The notes below the pieces were generated by a model. It was not told where the DNA came from and did not search any database. It saw only the letters and a program-made list of their open reading frames with translations. A DNA stretch of 64,000 nucleotides from Aliiroseovarius sp. PrR006. Lineage in GTDB: Bacteria; Pseudomonadota; Alphaproteobacteria; Rhodobacterales; Rhodobacteraceae. The position numbers and the translations under genes were made by a program. Positions 8,660 through 17,878 of this stretch are shown here, piece after piece (the stretch's first letter is position 1; every line of letters begins with the position of its first letter). The stretch lies in the NCBI RefSeq assembly GCF_010500215.1, contig NZ_JAAGOY010000004.1:1488001-1552000 (forward strand), in the 5' to 3' direction.

Positions 8660-9429
8660 ACGAGCAGCTTGCCCAGATCATGGCCCAGTCTCAGGCGTTT
8701 TCCATGCTGGGCTTTGTCGTATTTCTGCGCGTGGGCGCGGCGATGGCGCTGTTACCCGCCTTCGGCGAAACCATGGTCCCCGTCCGGGTGCGGCTTTTTC
8801 TGGGGCTTGCCTTTACCGTGATCCTCACCCCCGCTATGGCGTCCGCCATAGACGCCTCGATCGAGGGGCTAAGCTCGCCGATCTACTTGATGAGCGAACC
8901 GATTGTCGGGCTTGGCTTCGGGATCGTCCTGCGCCTGGCCATCATGGCCTTGCAAATCGCGGGCAGCATCGCGGCACAGTCCACTTCACTTGCGCAATTG
9001 ATGGGCGGCAACAACTCGGATCCGCAACCTGCCATCGGGCATGTCCTAACGATCTCGGGTCTGGCATTGGCGGCCATGCTGGGACTGCACGTACGGATCG
9101 TTGAGGGGTTTATCCTGTCTTATCAGGTTTTTCCTGTTGGGGTTCTGCCCGATCCTCTGGTTTTTTCAGACTGGGGCATCACGCATGTCGCACGCGGCTT
9201 CGGCTTTGCGTTTGCGCTGGCGGCGCCCTTCGTCATCGTCTCGCTGCTCTATAACGTGGCACTTGGCGTCATCAACCGCGCCATGCCGCAACTGATGGTC
9301 GCCTTTGTCGGCGCCCCTGCCATCACCGCGGGCGGCTTGATCCTGTTGGCCCTGACAACACCCGTGTTGCTGCCCATCTGGCAGCGCGCGTTTAAGGCGT
9401 TGTTGCTTAACCCGTTCGGAGGCTGGTGA
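8656..9429 (+). CDS. fliR: Flagellar export protein FliR
   Basis: FliR is part of the FliPQR core channel of the flagellar type III export apparatus. The 257-residue product is almost wholly membrane helices. It carries the family stretch MALLPAFGETMVPVRVRLFL near residues 30-50 and an AAQSTSLAQLMGG segment near 110. The start overlaps the flhA stop (ATGA) and the stop overlaps the flhB start (TGATG), so flhA-fliR-flhB are translated as a coupled block. Confidence 0.94.
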   Translation: MNEQLAQIMAQSQAFSMLGFVVFLRVGAAMALLPAFGETMVPVRVRLFLGLAFTVILTPAMASAIDASIEGLSSPIYLMSEPIVGLGFGIVLRLAIMALQIAGSIAAQSTSLAQLMGGNNSDPQPAIGHVLTISGLALAAMLGLHVRIVEGFILSYQVFPVGVLPDPLVFSDWGITHVARGFGFAFALAAPFVIVSLLYNVALGVINRAMPQLMVAFVGAPAITAGGLILLALTTPVLLPIWQRAFKALLLNPFGGW

Positions 9430-10517
9430 TGGCTAGCGAAGACGACGACAGCAAGCAACACGAGCCAACCCAGAAGAAGCTGGACGACGCCCGAAAGCGG
9501 GGTGAAGTCGCAAGGTCCTCGGACCTGAACACCGCGATGTCTTATCTGGTTCTTTTACTGCTGACCTCTGCGGTCGGGGCATCCACAATGACCGGGATTG
9601 GGGGCGTGTTTGCGACGATGCTGGAGCGCTCTGATCAGCTTGCGCAAAACGCCTTTCAGGGCAGCGGAGGCCCCGTGCTTGCAAACGCCGTCACGTCGAT
9701 TGCATGGCAGCTGACCCCATGGTTGCTCCTCCCGATGGTCGCCGTGCTGGGATTGACGGTGGTAACCCGAAGCTTCGTGGTCTCGCCCGAAAAGCTGATG
9801 CCGAAACTGAACCGGATTTCACCTCTGTCCAACGCCAAGAACAAATTCGGGCGATCCGGCCTGTTCGAGTTCTTCAAAAGCTTCGTGAAACTGTCGATCT
9901 ACAGCGTCATTCTGGGCATTTTCATCTGGATCAACCTGCCCGACATGCTAGCGGCCCTTGCCCTGAATCCCGGCATGGTGTCCGTGCTATTACTGGAGCT
10001 TTCAGTCGAGTTTTTCGCTATCGTCCTACTGGTCGCTTTAGTTATCGGCGGCATTGATTTCATGTGGCAGAAACAGGAACACCTGCGCAAAAACCGCATG
10101 TCTCACAAAGAGCTGATGGACGAGATCAAGCAAAACGAAGGCGACCCGCACATGAAAGGGCAGCGGCGCCAGAAAGCCTATGACATTGCGACGAACCAGA
10201 TGCTGCAGGATGTGCCGGATGCTGACGTGATCGTCGTGAACCCGACCCACTACGCCGTGGCGCTAAAGTGGTCGCGCCTACCGGGCGAGGCCCCAGTCTG
10301 TGTCGCGAAGGGCGTGGACGAAATTGCTGCCCGCATCCGCGAGGTCGCCTCGGAAAACGGCGTCCCAATCCATCGCGATCCCCCAACAGCACGCGCCCTG
10401 CATGCCACGGTCGAAGTCGGCAGCGAAGTACCTCCGGATCAGTATCAGGCCGTGGCTGCGGCCATCCGTTTTGCCGAGAACATGCGCCAGCGCGCAAAGA
10501 AATCACTAAGGACCTAA
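9429..10517 (+). CDS. flhB: Flagellar export switch protein FlhB
   Basis: FlhB switches export specificity from rod/hook to filament substrates after self-cleavage. The 362-residue product has a charged cytoplasmic start, four membrane helices (about 38-58, 92-115, 150-172, 185-208) and a cytoplasmic domain with the autocleavage motif N271-P272-T273-H274. ATG 9429 is chosen over the adjacent in-frame GTG 9426 because GGAGG lies six bases upstream. The next gene starts two bases after the stop. Confidence 0.95.
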   Translation: MASEDDDSKQHEPTQKKLDDARKRGEVARSSDLNTAMSYLVLLLLTSAVGASTMTGIGGVFATMLERSDQLAQNAFQGSGGPVLANAVTSIAWQLTPWLLLPMVAVLGLTVVTRSFVVSPEKLMPKLNRISPLSNAKNKFGRSGLFEFFKSFVKLSIYSVILGIFIWINLPDMLAALALNPGMVSVLLLELSVEFFAIVLLVALVIGGIDFMWQKQEHLRKNRMSHKELMDEIKQNEGDPHMKGQRRQKAYDIATNQMLQDVPDADVIVVNPTHYAVALKWSRLPGEAPVCVAKGVDEIAARIREVASENGVPIHRDPPTARALHATVEVGSEVPPDQYQAVAAAIRFAENMRQRAKKSLRT

Positions 10518-10518
10518 G

Positions 10519-10908
10519 ATGGCAGATCCGCTTTCCCAACTTGCCGACGTGACAGCACTTCAAATGGACCGTGCGATGGTCGAACTGTCCGGCACAGCTT
10601 CGAAAGTTGCTACGCTTGAGAACCAAATAGCGGAATTAAGAACTCGACTAAGCCTACTTCCGGGTTTGGACGCCGAAACGGGCCAGAATCCCGCGCTCTC
10701 AAGCGGGCATTTCGACCAGTGGCAAAAGCAGGCGCGAACCCGATTAGGGCAGCTAAATGTACTGCTAGCCCAAGCCCGAGCCGACCATGAAGAGCGGATA
10801 GCAGAAACCCGGCTTGCCTTTGGGCGTGACGCCGCCCTAAATGCCATTCGCGCGAAAAAGACGGCAGATCAACGCGACGTGCTGCGCAGGCGCGTGGAAC
10901 ACCAATAA
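10519..10908 (+). CDS. FliJ-like coiled-coil protein
   Basis: The 129-residue soluble protein is nearly all helical, with a probable coiled coil over residues 15-50 (VATLENQIAELRTRLSLL) and another over 75-125. Size and helical character fit FliJ-type export chaperones or ATPase stalks, but no diagnostic motif confirms it. It begins two bases after flhB and is the last gene of the operon, so a role in flagellar export or the motor is likely. It could equally be a lineage-specific accessory protein. Confidence 0.65.
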   Translation: MADPLSQLADVTALQMDRAMVELSGTASKVATLENQIAELRTRLSLLPGLDAETGQNPALSSGHFDQWQKQARTRLGQLNVLLAQARADHEERIAETRLAFGRDAALNAIRAKKTADQRDVLRRRVEHQ

Positions 10909-10934
10909 AACCACGCCAAAACCGCATAATTCCC

Positions 10935-10963
10935 TTTTCAACTGCCCCGATCCGGTCTATAGG
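10935..10963 (+). promoter_or_regulatory. Candidate housekeeping promoter for rplY
   Basis: TTTTCA (-35, four of six consensus bases) and TATAGG (-10, four of six) are spaced 17 bases apart, 67 bases upstream of the rplY start. The leader that follows contains a TGCGGG...CCCGCA inverted repeat (about 10974-11005) enclosing a GGAGG, so the leader may be structured. Confidence 0.35.
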
Positions 10964-11029
10964 CACGGCTTCACTGCGGGGCTTACACCCTTGGAGGATT
11001 CCCGCACTTATTAGATATGGAGAAAACCA

Positions 11030-11668
11030 ATGGCACGTGAGATTCCGAATCTTGAAGCCACGGTACGTACGGGGACAGGCAAGGGGGCCGCTCGTCAAGC
11101 TCGCCGCGAAGGCCAGGTACCGGGTATCGTATATGGTGGTGGCGCAGACCCGCTGGCCATCAACATCCCCTTCAACGAGCTGTTCAAAAAGCTGAAGGCC
11201 GGTCGTTTCTTGTCGACCCTGTGGAACCTGAAAATCGACGGTCAGGAAGATGTCCGCGTGATCTGCCGCAACGTACAGCGTGACGTTGTTAAAGATCTGC
11301 CGACCCACCTGGACCTGATGCGCCTGCGTCGCACCAGCCGGATCAGCCTGTTCATTCACGTTGAGTTCGTGAACGAAGAAGAAGCCCCCGGCCTGAAGCG
11401 CGGTGGTGTTCTGACCATCGTACGTCCGGAAGTCGAACTGAACGTTCTGGCTGGCGAAATCCCCGAGCAGATCGTTGTTGATCTGGCCGGCAAAGACGTC
11501 GGCGACGTCATCCACATCTCGGATGTGACCCTGCCGTCGGGCGCCAAGCCGACCGTTGACCGTGACTTCGTCATCGCCAACATCTCGGCTCCCAGCTCGC
11601 TGCGTTCTTCGGACGACGGTGACGCCGGTGAAGAAGCTGCTGAAGAAGAAGCCGCTGCTGAAGAATAA
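11030..11668 (+). CDS. rplY: 50S ribosomal protein L25/general stress protein Ctc
   Basis: This 5S-rRNA-binding large-subunit protein is the long CTC form. The 212-residue product has an N-terminal L25 domain (about 1-95, with [21 protein letters not shown]), a C-terminal TL5-like beta domain (about 100-190, with LPSGAKPT), and an acidic Glu/Ala tail rich in EE. GGAG lies seven bases before the ATG, and an intrinsic terminator follows 25 bases after the stop. It appears to be a single-gene unit. Confidence 0.95.
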   Translation: MAREIPNLEATVRTGTGKGAARQARREGQVPGIVYGGGADPLAINIPFNELFKKLKAGRFLSTLWNLKIDGQEDVRVICRNVQRDVVKDLPTHLDLMRLRRTSRISLFIHVEFVNEEEAPGLKRGGVLTIVRPEVELNVLAGEIPEQIVVDLAGKDVGDVIHISDVTLPSGAKPTVDRDFVIANISAPSSLRSSDDGDAGEEAAEEEAAAEE

Positions 11669-11693
11669 GCACCGCCTGAAAAGGTATTGCGAA

Positions 11694-11721
11694 ACGGGAT
11701 CCTTCTGGGTCCCGTTTTTTT
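11694..11721 (+). terminator. Intrinsic terminator of rplY
   Basis: A 9-bp stem (ACGGGATCC / GGGTCCCGT, one wobble) with a TTCT loop is followed by a run of T. Confidence 0.9.
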
Positions 11722-11978
11722 GTGTCAGCTAGGCATAGGATCCGACCTGACACAGGTAAAACCGAAACGCAGCGCAAGATATCGACGTTGTAGAAGGCCA
11801 TCCGTCATACAGTCGTCCGGGATATCCAGCGTCAAACCTTCCAGTTTGAATCGTGGCGTGCTGCTCTCCTTGGATGGCCGGGATGTGTTGGTGTTTGCCA
11901 CGCAAGATCAGGCCAAGTAGATTACCGAAAATGATAATTTCGGGTTCCGATCCCGATGTCCAGAAGGAATGATGGCAC
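11722..11978. other. Intergenic stretch rplY-pth, no confident gene
   Basis: Between the rplY terminator and pth no frame has a convincing start with a ribosome binding site. A rightward frame ending at 11920 reads protein-like near its end (LSLDGRDVLVFATQDQAK), so a decayed small gene or a gene with an unusual start is possible. The pth promoter presumably lies in the last 60 bases, which are noticeably more AT-rich. Confidence 0.4.
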
Positions 11979-12692
11979 ATGAAATTGTTTGTCGGGCTGG
12001 GTAATCCGGGGGCAAAATATGCGGGAAACCGGCACAATATCGGCTTCATGGCGGTCGAGCGTATTGCCGAGGATCACGGCTTTGCCCCGTGGCGCGGTAA
12101 ATTTCAGGGCAGCGTGAGCGAGGGAAAGCTTGGGTCCGAGAAGGTCATCCTGCTGCGCCCCGAAACTTTCATGAACCTGTCCGGCCAATCTGTGGGCGAG
12201 GCGATGCGCTTCTACAAACTGACACCGGACGACGTGGTCGTGTTCCATGACGAACTGGATCTGGTCCCCGGGAAATGCCGCGTCAAAACCGGCGGAGGCC
12301 ACGCGGGCCATAATGGGCTGCGCTCGATCCACGCGCATATCGGAGCGGACTATCACCGGGTTCGCATGGGTATCGGCCACCCCGGCAACAAAGCGGCCGT
12401 GGCCGGCTTTGTCCTGCGTGATTTCGCGAAAGCGGACCAGGATTGGCTGGATGATGTGTTGCGTGGCTGTGCAGACGGGGCAGCGGATCTGGCGGCTGGC
12501 GACAATGGCAAGTTCATGAACGCGATTGGGCGGCGCGTGAACCCGCCCCGGTCCTCGGGTGGATCCGCACCAGACGCCGCGCCGAAATCCAAGAAGAAGG
12601 AACCGCCACAGCCCCGTTTGAAACCTGTACAAGAGGCCGCGCAGGACGACGCGCGGAGCCCGCTGCAAAAGCTGATGGACAAGTTCTCGTGA
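11979..12692 (+). CDS. pth: Peptidyl-tRNA hydrolase
   Basis: Pth releases peptidyl-tRNAs dropped from ribosomes. Family motifs visible are [19 protein letters not shown] (catalytic His at about residue 20), [19 protein letters not shown] (catalytic Asp) and [13 protein letters not shown]. The core ends near residue 185. A Lys/Pro/Asp-rich C-terminal extension of about 50 residues is longer than in E. coli Pth but common in alphaproteobacteria. In other genomes rplY and pth are often adjacent. The stop overlaps the GTG start of the next gene. Confidence 0.96.
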   Translation: MKLFVGLGNPGAKYAGNRHNIGFMAVERIAEDHGFAPWRGKFQGSVSEGKLGSEKVILLRPETFMNLSGQSVGEAMRFYKLTPDDVVVFHDELDLVPGKCRVKTGGGHAGHNGLRSIHAHIGADYHRVRMGIGHPGNKAAVAGFVLRDFAKADQDWLDDVLRGCADGAADLAAGDNGKFMNAIGRRVNPPRSSGGSAPDAAPKSKKKEPPQPRLKPVQEAAQDDARSPLQKLMDKFS

Positions 12693-13711
12693 CATTACGC
12701 GCGGCGTTCGAGGTTCAAGCGGACAACAACGCGCGGCTCGACAGCCCGTTCACGGCGCGCGTGTTGCGCATCGCGGGCGCAACGCTGAAACCGGGCACGC
12801 CGCTGGCTGATCGTATGTTCGATTGGGAGGGCAATGTCGGCGCCTTCGGCCAGTCCCTTCCCCTGCGCTTTCTGGCAGGACTCCATGCGCTGGTTTTGAC
12901 AGGTGATTGCCCCGATCTTGTGGCCGTCTATCCGCCGAGCCCCGCCCCCAGCGATGACCAGATTTCCAAGGCGCTGGGAGTCGCTCTCGCGGATCACGCG
13001 GACACGCTGGATCGTTGGCTCGACTTGCCGCCCCAAACCAACGAGGTCCGCCGCGCCGCCGTGATGATCGCCGCCGGGCATTGGCTGGCCGCGCAGTACG
13101 AGTTGCCGATGCATGTCTACGAATTAGGAGCGAGCGCCGGGCTGAACCTGATGTGGGACCAGTTCGCGCTTCAGGCGGGTGGAACGCGACTAGGTCCAGC
13201 GGATGCCCCGTTTCTTCTGTCCCCGGATTGGCGCGGGGACCAGCCCACGGGCACCCTGCCCCGTGTTCTGTCACGGCGCGGCGTCGATCTGATGCCGATG
13301 GACATAACGGACCCGGACGACTTGCTCCGCATGTCATCCTATCTATGGGCGGACCAGCCCGAGAGGTTGGAGCGAAGCCGGGCGGCGGCTTCGATCTTCA
13401 CAGCAAAGGTGGATCAGGGCGACGCAGCCGAATGGTTGGAAACGCAGTTGGGCAACGTCGCGCGGGATCATCTAACCCTGATCTATCACACGATTGCTTG
13501 GCAGTACTTCCCCGCCGAGACCCAAACCCGCTGCTTGGCGGCCATCGAGGCCGCCGCACAGCGCGGGCCCATCGCGCATCTGTCGATGGAGGCGGATGAC
13601 CGCCAAGGTAAAGGCGCGGCCATCACGCTGACCCTTTGGCCCGAGGGGCGGAAGTTGACGCTTGGTCGTGTAGATTTTCATGGACGTTGGTTGGATTGGT
13701 CGGCACCTTGA
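12689..13711 (+). CDS. DUF2332 family protein
   Basis: The 340-residue protein matches the uncharacterised DUF2332 family, including [12 protein letters not shown] near residue 72, [16 protein letters not shown] near 145 and [12 protein letters not shown] near 265. The ELGASAGLN stretch resembles a nucleotide- or SAM-binding loop, hinting at a methyltransferase-like fold, but this is an inference. The GTG start overlaps the pth stop by four bases, so the two are probably co-translated. The function is unknown. Confidence 0.82.
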   Translation: MTLRAAFEVQADNNARLDSPFTARVLRIAGATLKPGTPLADRMFDWEGNVGAFGQSLPLRFLAGLHALVLTGDCPDLVAVYPPSPAPSDDQISKALGVALADHADTLDRWLDLPPQTNEVRRAAVMIAAGHWLAAQYELPMHVYELGASAGLNLMWDQFALQAGGTRLGPADAPFLLSPDWRGDQPTGTLPRVLSRRGVDLMPMDITDPDDLLRMSSYLWADQPERLERSRAAASIFTAKVDQGDAAEWLETQLGNVARDHLTLIYHTIAWQYFPAETQTRCLAAIEAAAQRGPIAHLSMEADDRQGKGAAITLTLWPEGRKLTLGRVDFHGRWLDWSAP

Positions 13712-13733
13712 CCTCCGAACACTCGGAGATCCC

Positions 13734-14897
13734 ATGCGTACCGTACTGAAATACCTTACCCGCGCCCTTCTTGTCCTGATCGTGCTTCTGATCCTTGTAG
13801 GGGTTTGGAAGCGCGAGCAAATTACACGACTTCTGGCCGTGAACTCGTTGTTCTCGGAGGAGAAGATCGTGGGCAATTTTTCCAACATGGACAATGCCTT
13901 CCTGACGCGCAGCTTGTCGCGGGGGGATGGGCCGGTGACCCCACTACCCGTTGGGGAACGCTGGGCGCCCGATGCGGCTGTAAACACTTGGGTCAAGGAC
14001 CGCGCGGTCACTGGGATGGTGGTCTTGAAAGATGGCCAGTTGCGCCACGAAAGCTATTATCTTGGTACAGGACCAGAAGATCGCCGGATCAGCTGGTCTA
14101 TGGCGAAAAGCTATCTCTCTGCGCTGATCGGGATCGTGCTGGATCAGGGCGCCATCACATCGCTGGACGATCCGGTGGTGCAATATGCGCCGGAACTGAA
14201 GGGCAGCGCCTATGATGGGGCAAGCATTCGCAACGTGCTGAACATGGCCTCGGGCGTGGTATTTGACGAGGACTATCTGGATTTCAACTCGGACATCAAC
14301 CGCATGGGCCGCGTGTTGGCGCTGGGGCAGTCGATGGATCAGTTTGCCTCGGGGCTTCAGGACAGTTTCGCGCCTGCGGGCGAGACATGGCAGTATGTCT
14401 CGATCGACACGCATGTGATTGGCATGGTCGTGCGTGGTGCCACTGGGCGCCCCATTCCCGACTTGCTTCAGGAACATGTCATCGCCGCAATGGGACTTGA
14501 GGCGGACCCGTACTACCTGACCGACGGCTACGACGTGGCGTTCGTACTGGGCGGGTTGAACCTGACCACCCGCGACTATGCCCGCTTTGGCGAGATGTTC
14601 CGACAGGACGGCCTTTGGAACGGTCAGCAGATCGTGCCAGCGGGCTGGGTTGAAGCCTCGACCCGCCCCTCAGCGCCGACCGCCCCCGGCAAGGAGCAAT
14701 ATGGCTATCAGTGGTGGATGGCGCCGGACGCGATCGAAGGCGAGTACTACGCCCGCGGTATCTATGGTCAGTACATCTATATCGACAAGGCGCGCGGTGT
14801 GGTAATCGCGTTGAACAGCGCGGATCGCGGATTCCGGGGTGACGGCGTCAACGCAACAAACGTCGACATGTTCCGGCGAATCGCCGCAGACCTATAG
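13734..14897 (+). CDS. Membrane-anchored serine hydrolase, beta-lactamase class C family
   Basis: The 387-residue product has an N-terminal membrane anchor (residues 6-24) and a periplasmic serine hydrolase domain. The SxxK nucleophile motif is S122-M-A-K125. The Tyr of the second motif is Y221 (QYVS, in place of YxN). Family members include esterases, D-aminopeptidases and 6-aminohexanoate-dimer hydrolase (NylB)-like enzymes; the substrate cannot be told here. ATG 13734 with a GGAGA-like site is preferred over an in-frame upstream ATG at 13680 that would overlap the DUF2332 gene. Confidence 0.85.
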   Translation: MRTVLKYLTRALLVLIVLLILVGVWKREQITRLLAVNSLFSEEKIVGNFSNMDNAFLTRSLSRGDGPVTPLPVGERWAPDAAVNTWVKDRAVTGMVVLKDGQLRHESYYLGTGPEDRRISWSMAKSYLSALIGIVLDQGAITSLDDPVVQYAPELKGSAYDGASIRNVLNMASGVVFDEDYLDFNSDINRMGRVLALGQSMDQFASGLQDSFAPAGETWQYVSIDTHVIGMVVRGATGRPIPDLLQEHVIAAMGLEADPYYLTDGYDVAFVLGGLNLTTRDYARFGEMFRQDGLWNGQQIVPAGWVEASTRPSAPTAPGKEQYGYQWWMAPDAIEGEYYARGIYGQYIYIDKARGVVIALNSADRGFRGDGVNATNVDMFRRIAADL

Positions 14898-14909
14898 GCT
14901 AAACGCAAA

Positions 14910-14934
14910 CGGGCCGCCCACTCTGGACGGCCCG
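14910..14934 (-). terminator. Terminator of trpB
   Basis: A 7-bp CGGGCCG/CGGCCCG stem is followed on the minus strand by GTTTGCGTTT. It lies 25 bases past the trpB stop and may also stop the converging hydrolase transcript. Confidence 0.7.
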
Positions 14935-14958
14935 GCATTCATGTGAAAGGGACACGGG

Positions 14959-16206
14959 TCAGTCCGCGTCGCGGCCTTCCGTATCGGACATATCGAAGCC
15001 CAGATACTTGGCGACGGTGAAGATGTCTTTGTCGCCACGTCCGCACATGTTCATGCAGATGATGTGATCCTTGGGCAGCTTTGGCGCGATTTTCGCGACA
15101 TGGGCCAGCGCGTGGCAGGGTTCCAGCGCGGGGATGATGCCCTCGGTCGAGCAGCACAGCTGGAACGCATCCAGAGCTTCCTTGTCGGTGATCGCTACAT
15201 ACTCGGCGCGACCAATTTCGTGCAGCCAGCTATGCTCCGGACCGATGCCCGGATAGTCCAGACCAGCCGAGATCGAATAACCATCCAAAATCTGCCCATC
15301 ATCGTCCTGCAGTAGGAAGGTGCGGTTGCCATGCAACACGCCGGGGCGACCGCCAGTCAGAGAGGCGCAATGCTCCATGTCGTCGTTTACGCCTTTACCG
15401 CCAGCTTCAACGCCGATGATGTTCACGCTGTCATCATCAAGGAACGGATAGAACAGACCGATCGCGTTCGAACCACCGCCAATGGCCGCGATGATCGTGT
15501 CAGGCAGACGGCCCTCGGCCTTCTGCATCTGCTCTTTGGCTTCCTTGCCGATGATCGATTGGAAGTCACGGACCATCGCCGGATAGGGGTGCGGGCCAGC
15601 CGCGGTTCCGATGCAATAGAACGTGTCGGCCACGTTCGTCACCCAGTCACGCAGCGCGTCGTTCATCGCGTCTTTCAACGTGCCGCGACCGCTTTCGACG
15701 GCGATCACCTCGGCCCCAAGAAGACGCATACGGAACACGTTCGGAGCCTGACGCTGCACGTCATGGGCACCCATATAGACGATGCATTTCAGGCCGAACT
15801 TGGCGCAGACGGTGGCGGTGGCCACGCCGTGCTGCCCAGCACCGGTCTCGGCGATGATGCGGGTCTTGCCCATACGGCGGGCCAGCAGGATCTGACCCAG
15901 CACGTTGTTGATCTTGTGCGCACCGGTGTGGTTCAGCTCGTCGCGCTTCATATAGACCTTGGCCCCACCCAGATGCTCGGTCAGGCCTTCAGCAAAGTAA
16001 AGCGGGCTAGGGCGTCCGACATAGTGGGTCCACAGATCGTTCATCTCGGCCCAGAAACTGTCGTCGGTTTTGGCCTTCTCGTACTCGGCCTCGAGGTCAA
16101 GGATCAGCGGCATCAGTGTCTCGGACACGAAGCGTCCGCCAAAGTCGCCAAACCGGCCCTTTTCGTCGGGACCGTTCATGAAGCTGTTAAAAAGATCGTT
16201 GGCCAT
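14959..16206 (-). CDS. trpB: Tryptophan synthase beta chain
   Basis: TrpB joins indole and serine to make tryptophan, with PLP. The 415-residue product shows the PLP-lysine motif HTGAHKINN (Lys at about residue 97), the [12 protein letters not shown] loop and the GGGSNAIG phosphate-binding motif. The start is ATG 16206 ([17 protein letters not shown]), with a GGGGGG run just upstream, rather than the in-frame ATG at 16227. It is downstream of trpF. trpA is not in the window. Confidence 0.97.
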   Translation of the reverse strand: MANDLFNSFMNGPDEKGRFGDFGGRFVSETLMPLILDLEAEYEKAKTDDSFWAEMNDLWTHYVGRPSPLYFAEGLTEHLGGAKVYMKRDELNHTGAHKINNVLGQILLARRMGKTRIIAETGAGQHGVATATVCAKFGLKCIVYMGAHDVQRQAPNVFRMRLLGAEVIAVESGRGTLKDAMNDALRDWVTNVADTFYCIGTAAGPHPYPAMVRDFQSIIGKEAKEQMQKAEGRLPDTIIAAIGGGSNAIGLFYPFLDDDSVNIIGVEAGGKGVNDDMEHCASLTGGRPGVLHGNRTFLLQDDDGQILDGYSISAGLDYPGIGPEHSWLHEIGRAEYVAITDKEALDAFQLCCSTEGIIPALEPCHALAHVAKIAPKLPKDHIICMNMCGRGDKDIFTVAKYLGFDMSDTEGRDAD

Positions 16207-16276
16207 GGTGCCCCCCGCTCTGCGCATTTCACACCTGCATAGATGGGGGGGGCGTGGTTTTCCAGCGGTTTTTAGA

Positions 16277-16308
16277 CCCTGCGCGCGTCCTTTACGTCGC
16301 GCGCGGGG
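16277..16308 (-). other. Strong hairpin in the trpF-trpB gap
   Basis: An 11-bp GC stem (CCCTGCGCGCG / CGCGCGCGGGG, one wobble) with a 10-base loop abuts the trpF stop codon. No T run follows on either strand, so it may protect the trpF 3' end or attenuate transcription into trpB rather than act as a classic terminator. Confidence 0.6.
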
Positions 16309-16956
16309 TTAGTCCTTGGCCGCATGCGCGTTGGACACGAAGGCGCGCATCAAGGCGGGATCTTTCACGCCCGGCGCACTTTCCACGCCCGAGGACACGT
16401 CCACCTGCTTTGCCCCTGTCAGACGGATCGCCTCGGCCACGTTGTCAGCGGTCAAGCCACCGGCCAGCATCCACGGGCACGGCCAGTATTTGCGCTGCAC
16501 CAGACGCCAGTCGAAGGGGATGCCGTTGCCGCCGGGCAAATCTGCGCCTTTGGGGGCCTTGGCGTCGATCAGAAGCTGATCCGCGACCCCGGCATATTGC
16601 TCGATCTGCGCGACGTCTTCCGGCCCCGCAATGCCGATCGCCTTAATCACCGGCAGGCCAAAGCGTGCCTTGACCTCGGCCACGCGTTCCGGACTTTCCG
16701 AGCCATGAAGCTGGATCATGTCAGTGGTCGTACCGTTCACAATCTCCTCAATCCCGGCATCGTCCATGTTCACCACCAGCGCAACCTTGGCCACGCCCAT
16801 GGGGACGTCCAACATCAGCGCGGCGGCTTGCTCGACCGTGACCGAGCGCGGGCTTTTAGGGAAAAAGTTGAACCCGATATAGCGCGCGCCTGCGTCAACC
16901 GCAGCCGCGAGCTGTTCGGGATCTTTCAACCCACAGATCTTTACTGAAATGCTCAT
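16309..16956 (-). CDS. trpF: Phosphoribosylanthranilate isomerase
   Basis: TrpF catalyses the Amadori rearrangement in tryptophan synthesis. The 215-residue TIM barrel starts with [10 protein letters not shown] (catalytic Cys in ICG) and has [20 protein letters not shown] (catalytic Asp region DMIQLHG) and the phosphate-binding [14 protein letters not shown] end. It starts five bases after lapA stops, so it is probably co-transcribed with ihfB and lapA. Confidence 0.96.
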   Translation of the reverse strand: MSISVKICGLKDPEQLAAAVDAGARYIGFNFFPKSPRSVTVEQAAALMLDVPMGVAKVALVVNMDDAGIEEIVNGTTTDMIQLHGSESPERVAEVKARFGLPVIKAIGIAGPEDVAQIEQYAGVADQLLIDAKAPKGADLPGGNGIPFDWRLVQRKYWPCPWMLAGGLTADNVAEAIRLTGAKQVDVSSGVESAPGVKDPALMRAFVSNAHAAKD

Positions 16957-16961
16957 CTTGT

Positions 16962-17312
16962 TCAGCTGGTCTTGTCCAGCAATGCCAGTACATCGTCGCC
17001 GGTGCGGGCCTTGGGCTCGCGCAGGGTTTTCACCTCGCGCGCCAGTTGGTCGCGCTCGCGGCGGTTGCGAGCCCCTTCGGCGCGCAGCTTGTGTTCACGT
17101 AGCCATTCCCAAACAAAGCCGATCAGGATGCCCGCCACGACGCTGCCGAAAATGATCACGAAAAGCGGAAGTGAGATGGACCAGCTCCACCCCAAGAAAC
17201 CCGACAGCTCGCCGGGTAGAATATTCAATGTCACGCTGCCGCGATTGGCCAGCGCCACCGTGATTAACACAACACCAAGTGCCGCCAGAAAGGCGTAACG
17301 GATATACCGCAT
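16962..17312 (-). CDS. lapA: LapA-domain (DUF1049) inner-membrane protein
   Basis: The 116-residue protein has two membrane helices (about residues 5-22 and 44-68) followed by a cytoplasmic coiled coil (about 70-100), the layout of LapA-domain proteins. In E. coli, LapA and LapB act in regulating LpxC and LPS assembly, and lapA lies in a neighbourhood containing ihfB and rpsA, as here. No lapB homologue is adjacent in this window. The family assignment is good; function is inferred from E. coli. Confidence 0.82.
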   Translation of the reverse strand: MRYIRYAFLAALGVVLITVALANRGSVTLNILPGELSGFLGWSWSISLPLFVIIFGSVVAGILIGFVWEWLREHKLRAEGARNRRERDQLAREVKTLREPKARTGDDVLALLDKTS

Positions 17313-17321
17313 TTGGACCTC

Positions 17322-17603
17322 TTATTTGCCGTTCAGTCGATCCCGCAACAGCTTGCCGGTCTTGAAAAACGGAACATGCTTTTCTTCGACTTCGACCGAC
17401 TCGCCCGTGCGCGGGTTACGTCCGATACGAGCATCTCTTTTCTTCACTGAAAATGCGCCAAAGCCGCGCAGTTCGACCCGATCGCCACGGGCCATGGCTT
17501 CAATGATCTCTTCGAAAATTGTGTTCACAATGCGCTCAACGTCACGCTGATAGAGGTGCGGGTTTTCATCCGCGATCTTCTGGATCAGTTCAGACCGGAT
17601 CAT
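17322..17603 (-). CDS. ihfB: Integration host factor subunit beta
   Basis: IHF-beta is a DNA-bending protein of the HU/IHF family. The 93-residue product matches the family in full: [17 protein letters not shown], then [21 protein letters not shown] with the intercalating Pro in the beta arm. The [10 protein letters not shown] helix favours IhfB over HU. Its place downstream of rpsA is widely conserved in Proteobacteria. Confidence 0.95.
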   Translation of the reverse strand: MIRSELIQKIADENPHLYQRDVERIVNTIFEEIIEAMARGDRVELRGFGAFSVKKRDARIGRNPRTGESVEVEEKHVPFFKTGKLLRDRLNGK

Positions 17604-17820
17604 TCTGGTCCCCCCAAATTGGCCTATCTAATGGATTTTGCATCCTTATTCTGTCGAAGTATAGGAGCAAACCCGCGCCGTGCATACAAGTCTTAGGTTA
17701 TAACTTGGGGGAAATTAAACGGATTTCAGCCGTTTTCGGCGCGAAAATCCCATGCTGCAAATGCACATCGTTTCCGGCTCTGGAGGCACTCGCATTGCGG
17801 CGGCGTGATTCGCTCCCTCC

Positions 17821-17856
17821 AAAACAGAACGGCCCCACGCATCGCGCAGGGCCGTT
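17821..17856 (-). terminator. Intrinsic terminator of rpsA
   Basis: An 8-bp stem AACGGCCC/GGGCCGTT is followed on the minus strand by CTGTTTT. It lies just past the rpsA stop and separates rpsA from ihfB, which must then have its own promoter in 17604-17820. Confidence 0.85.
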
Positions 17857-17878
17857 CCAGAATTTAAGACGCGAGGAC

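Noticed and set aside
11687-11920. Rightward 77-codon frame after rplY
   Set aside because: Its start lies inside the rplY terminator and no ribosome site is seen. Only the last part reads protein-like, so I left it as a possible remnant.
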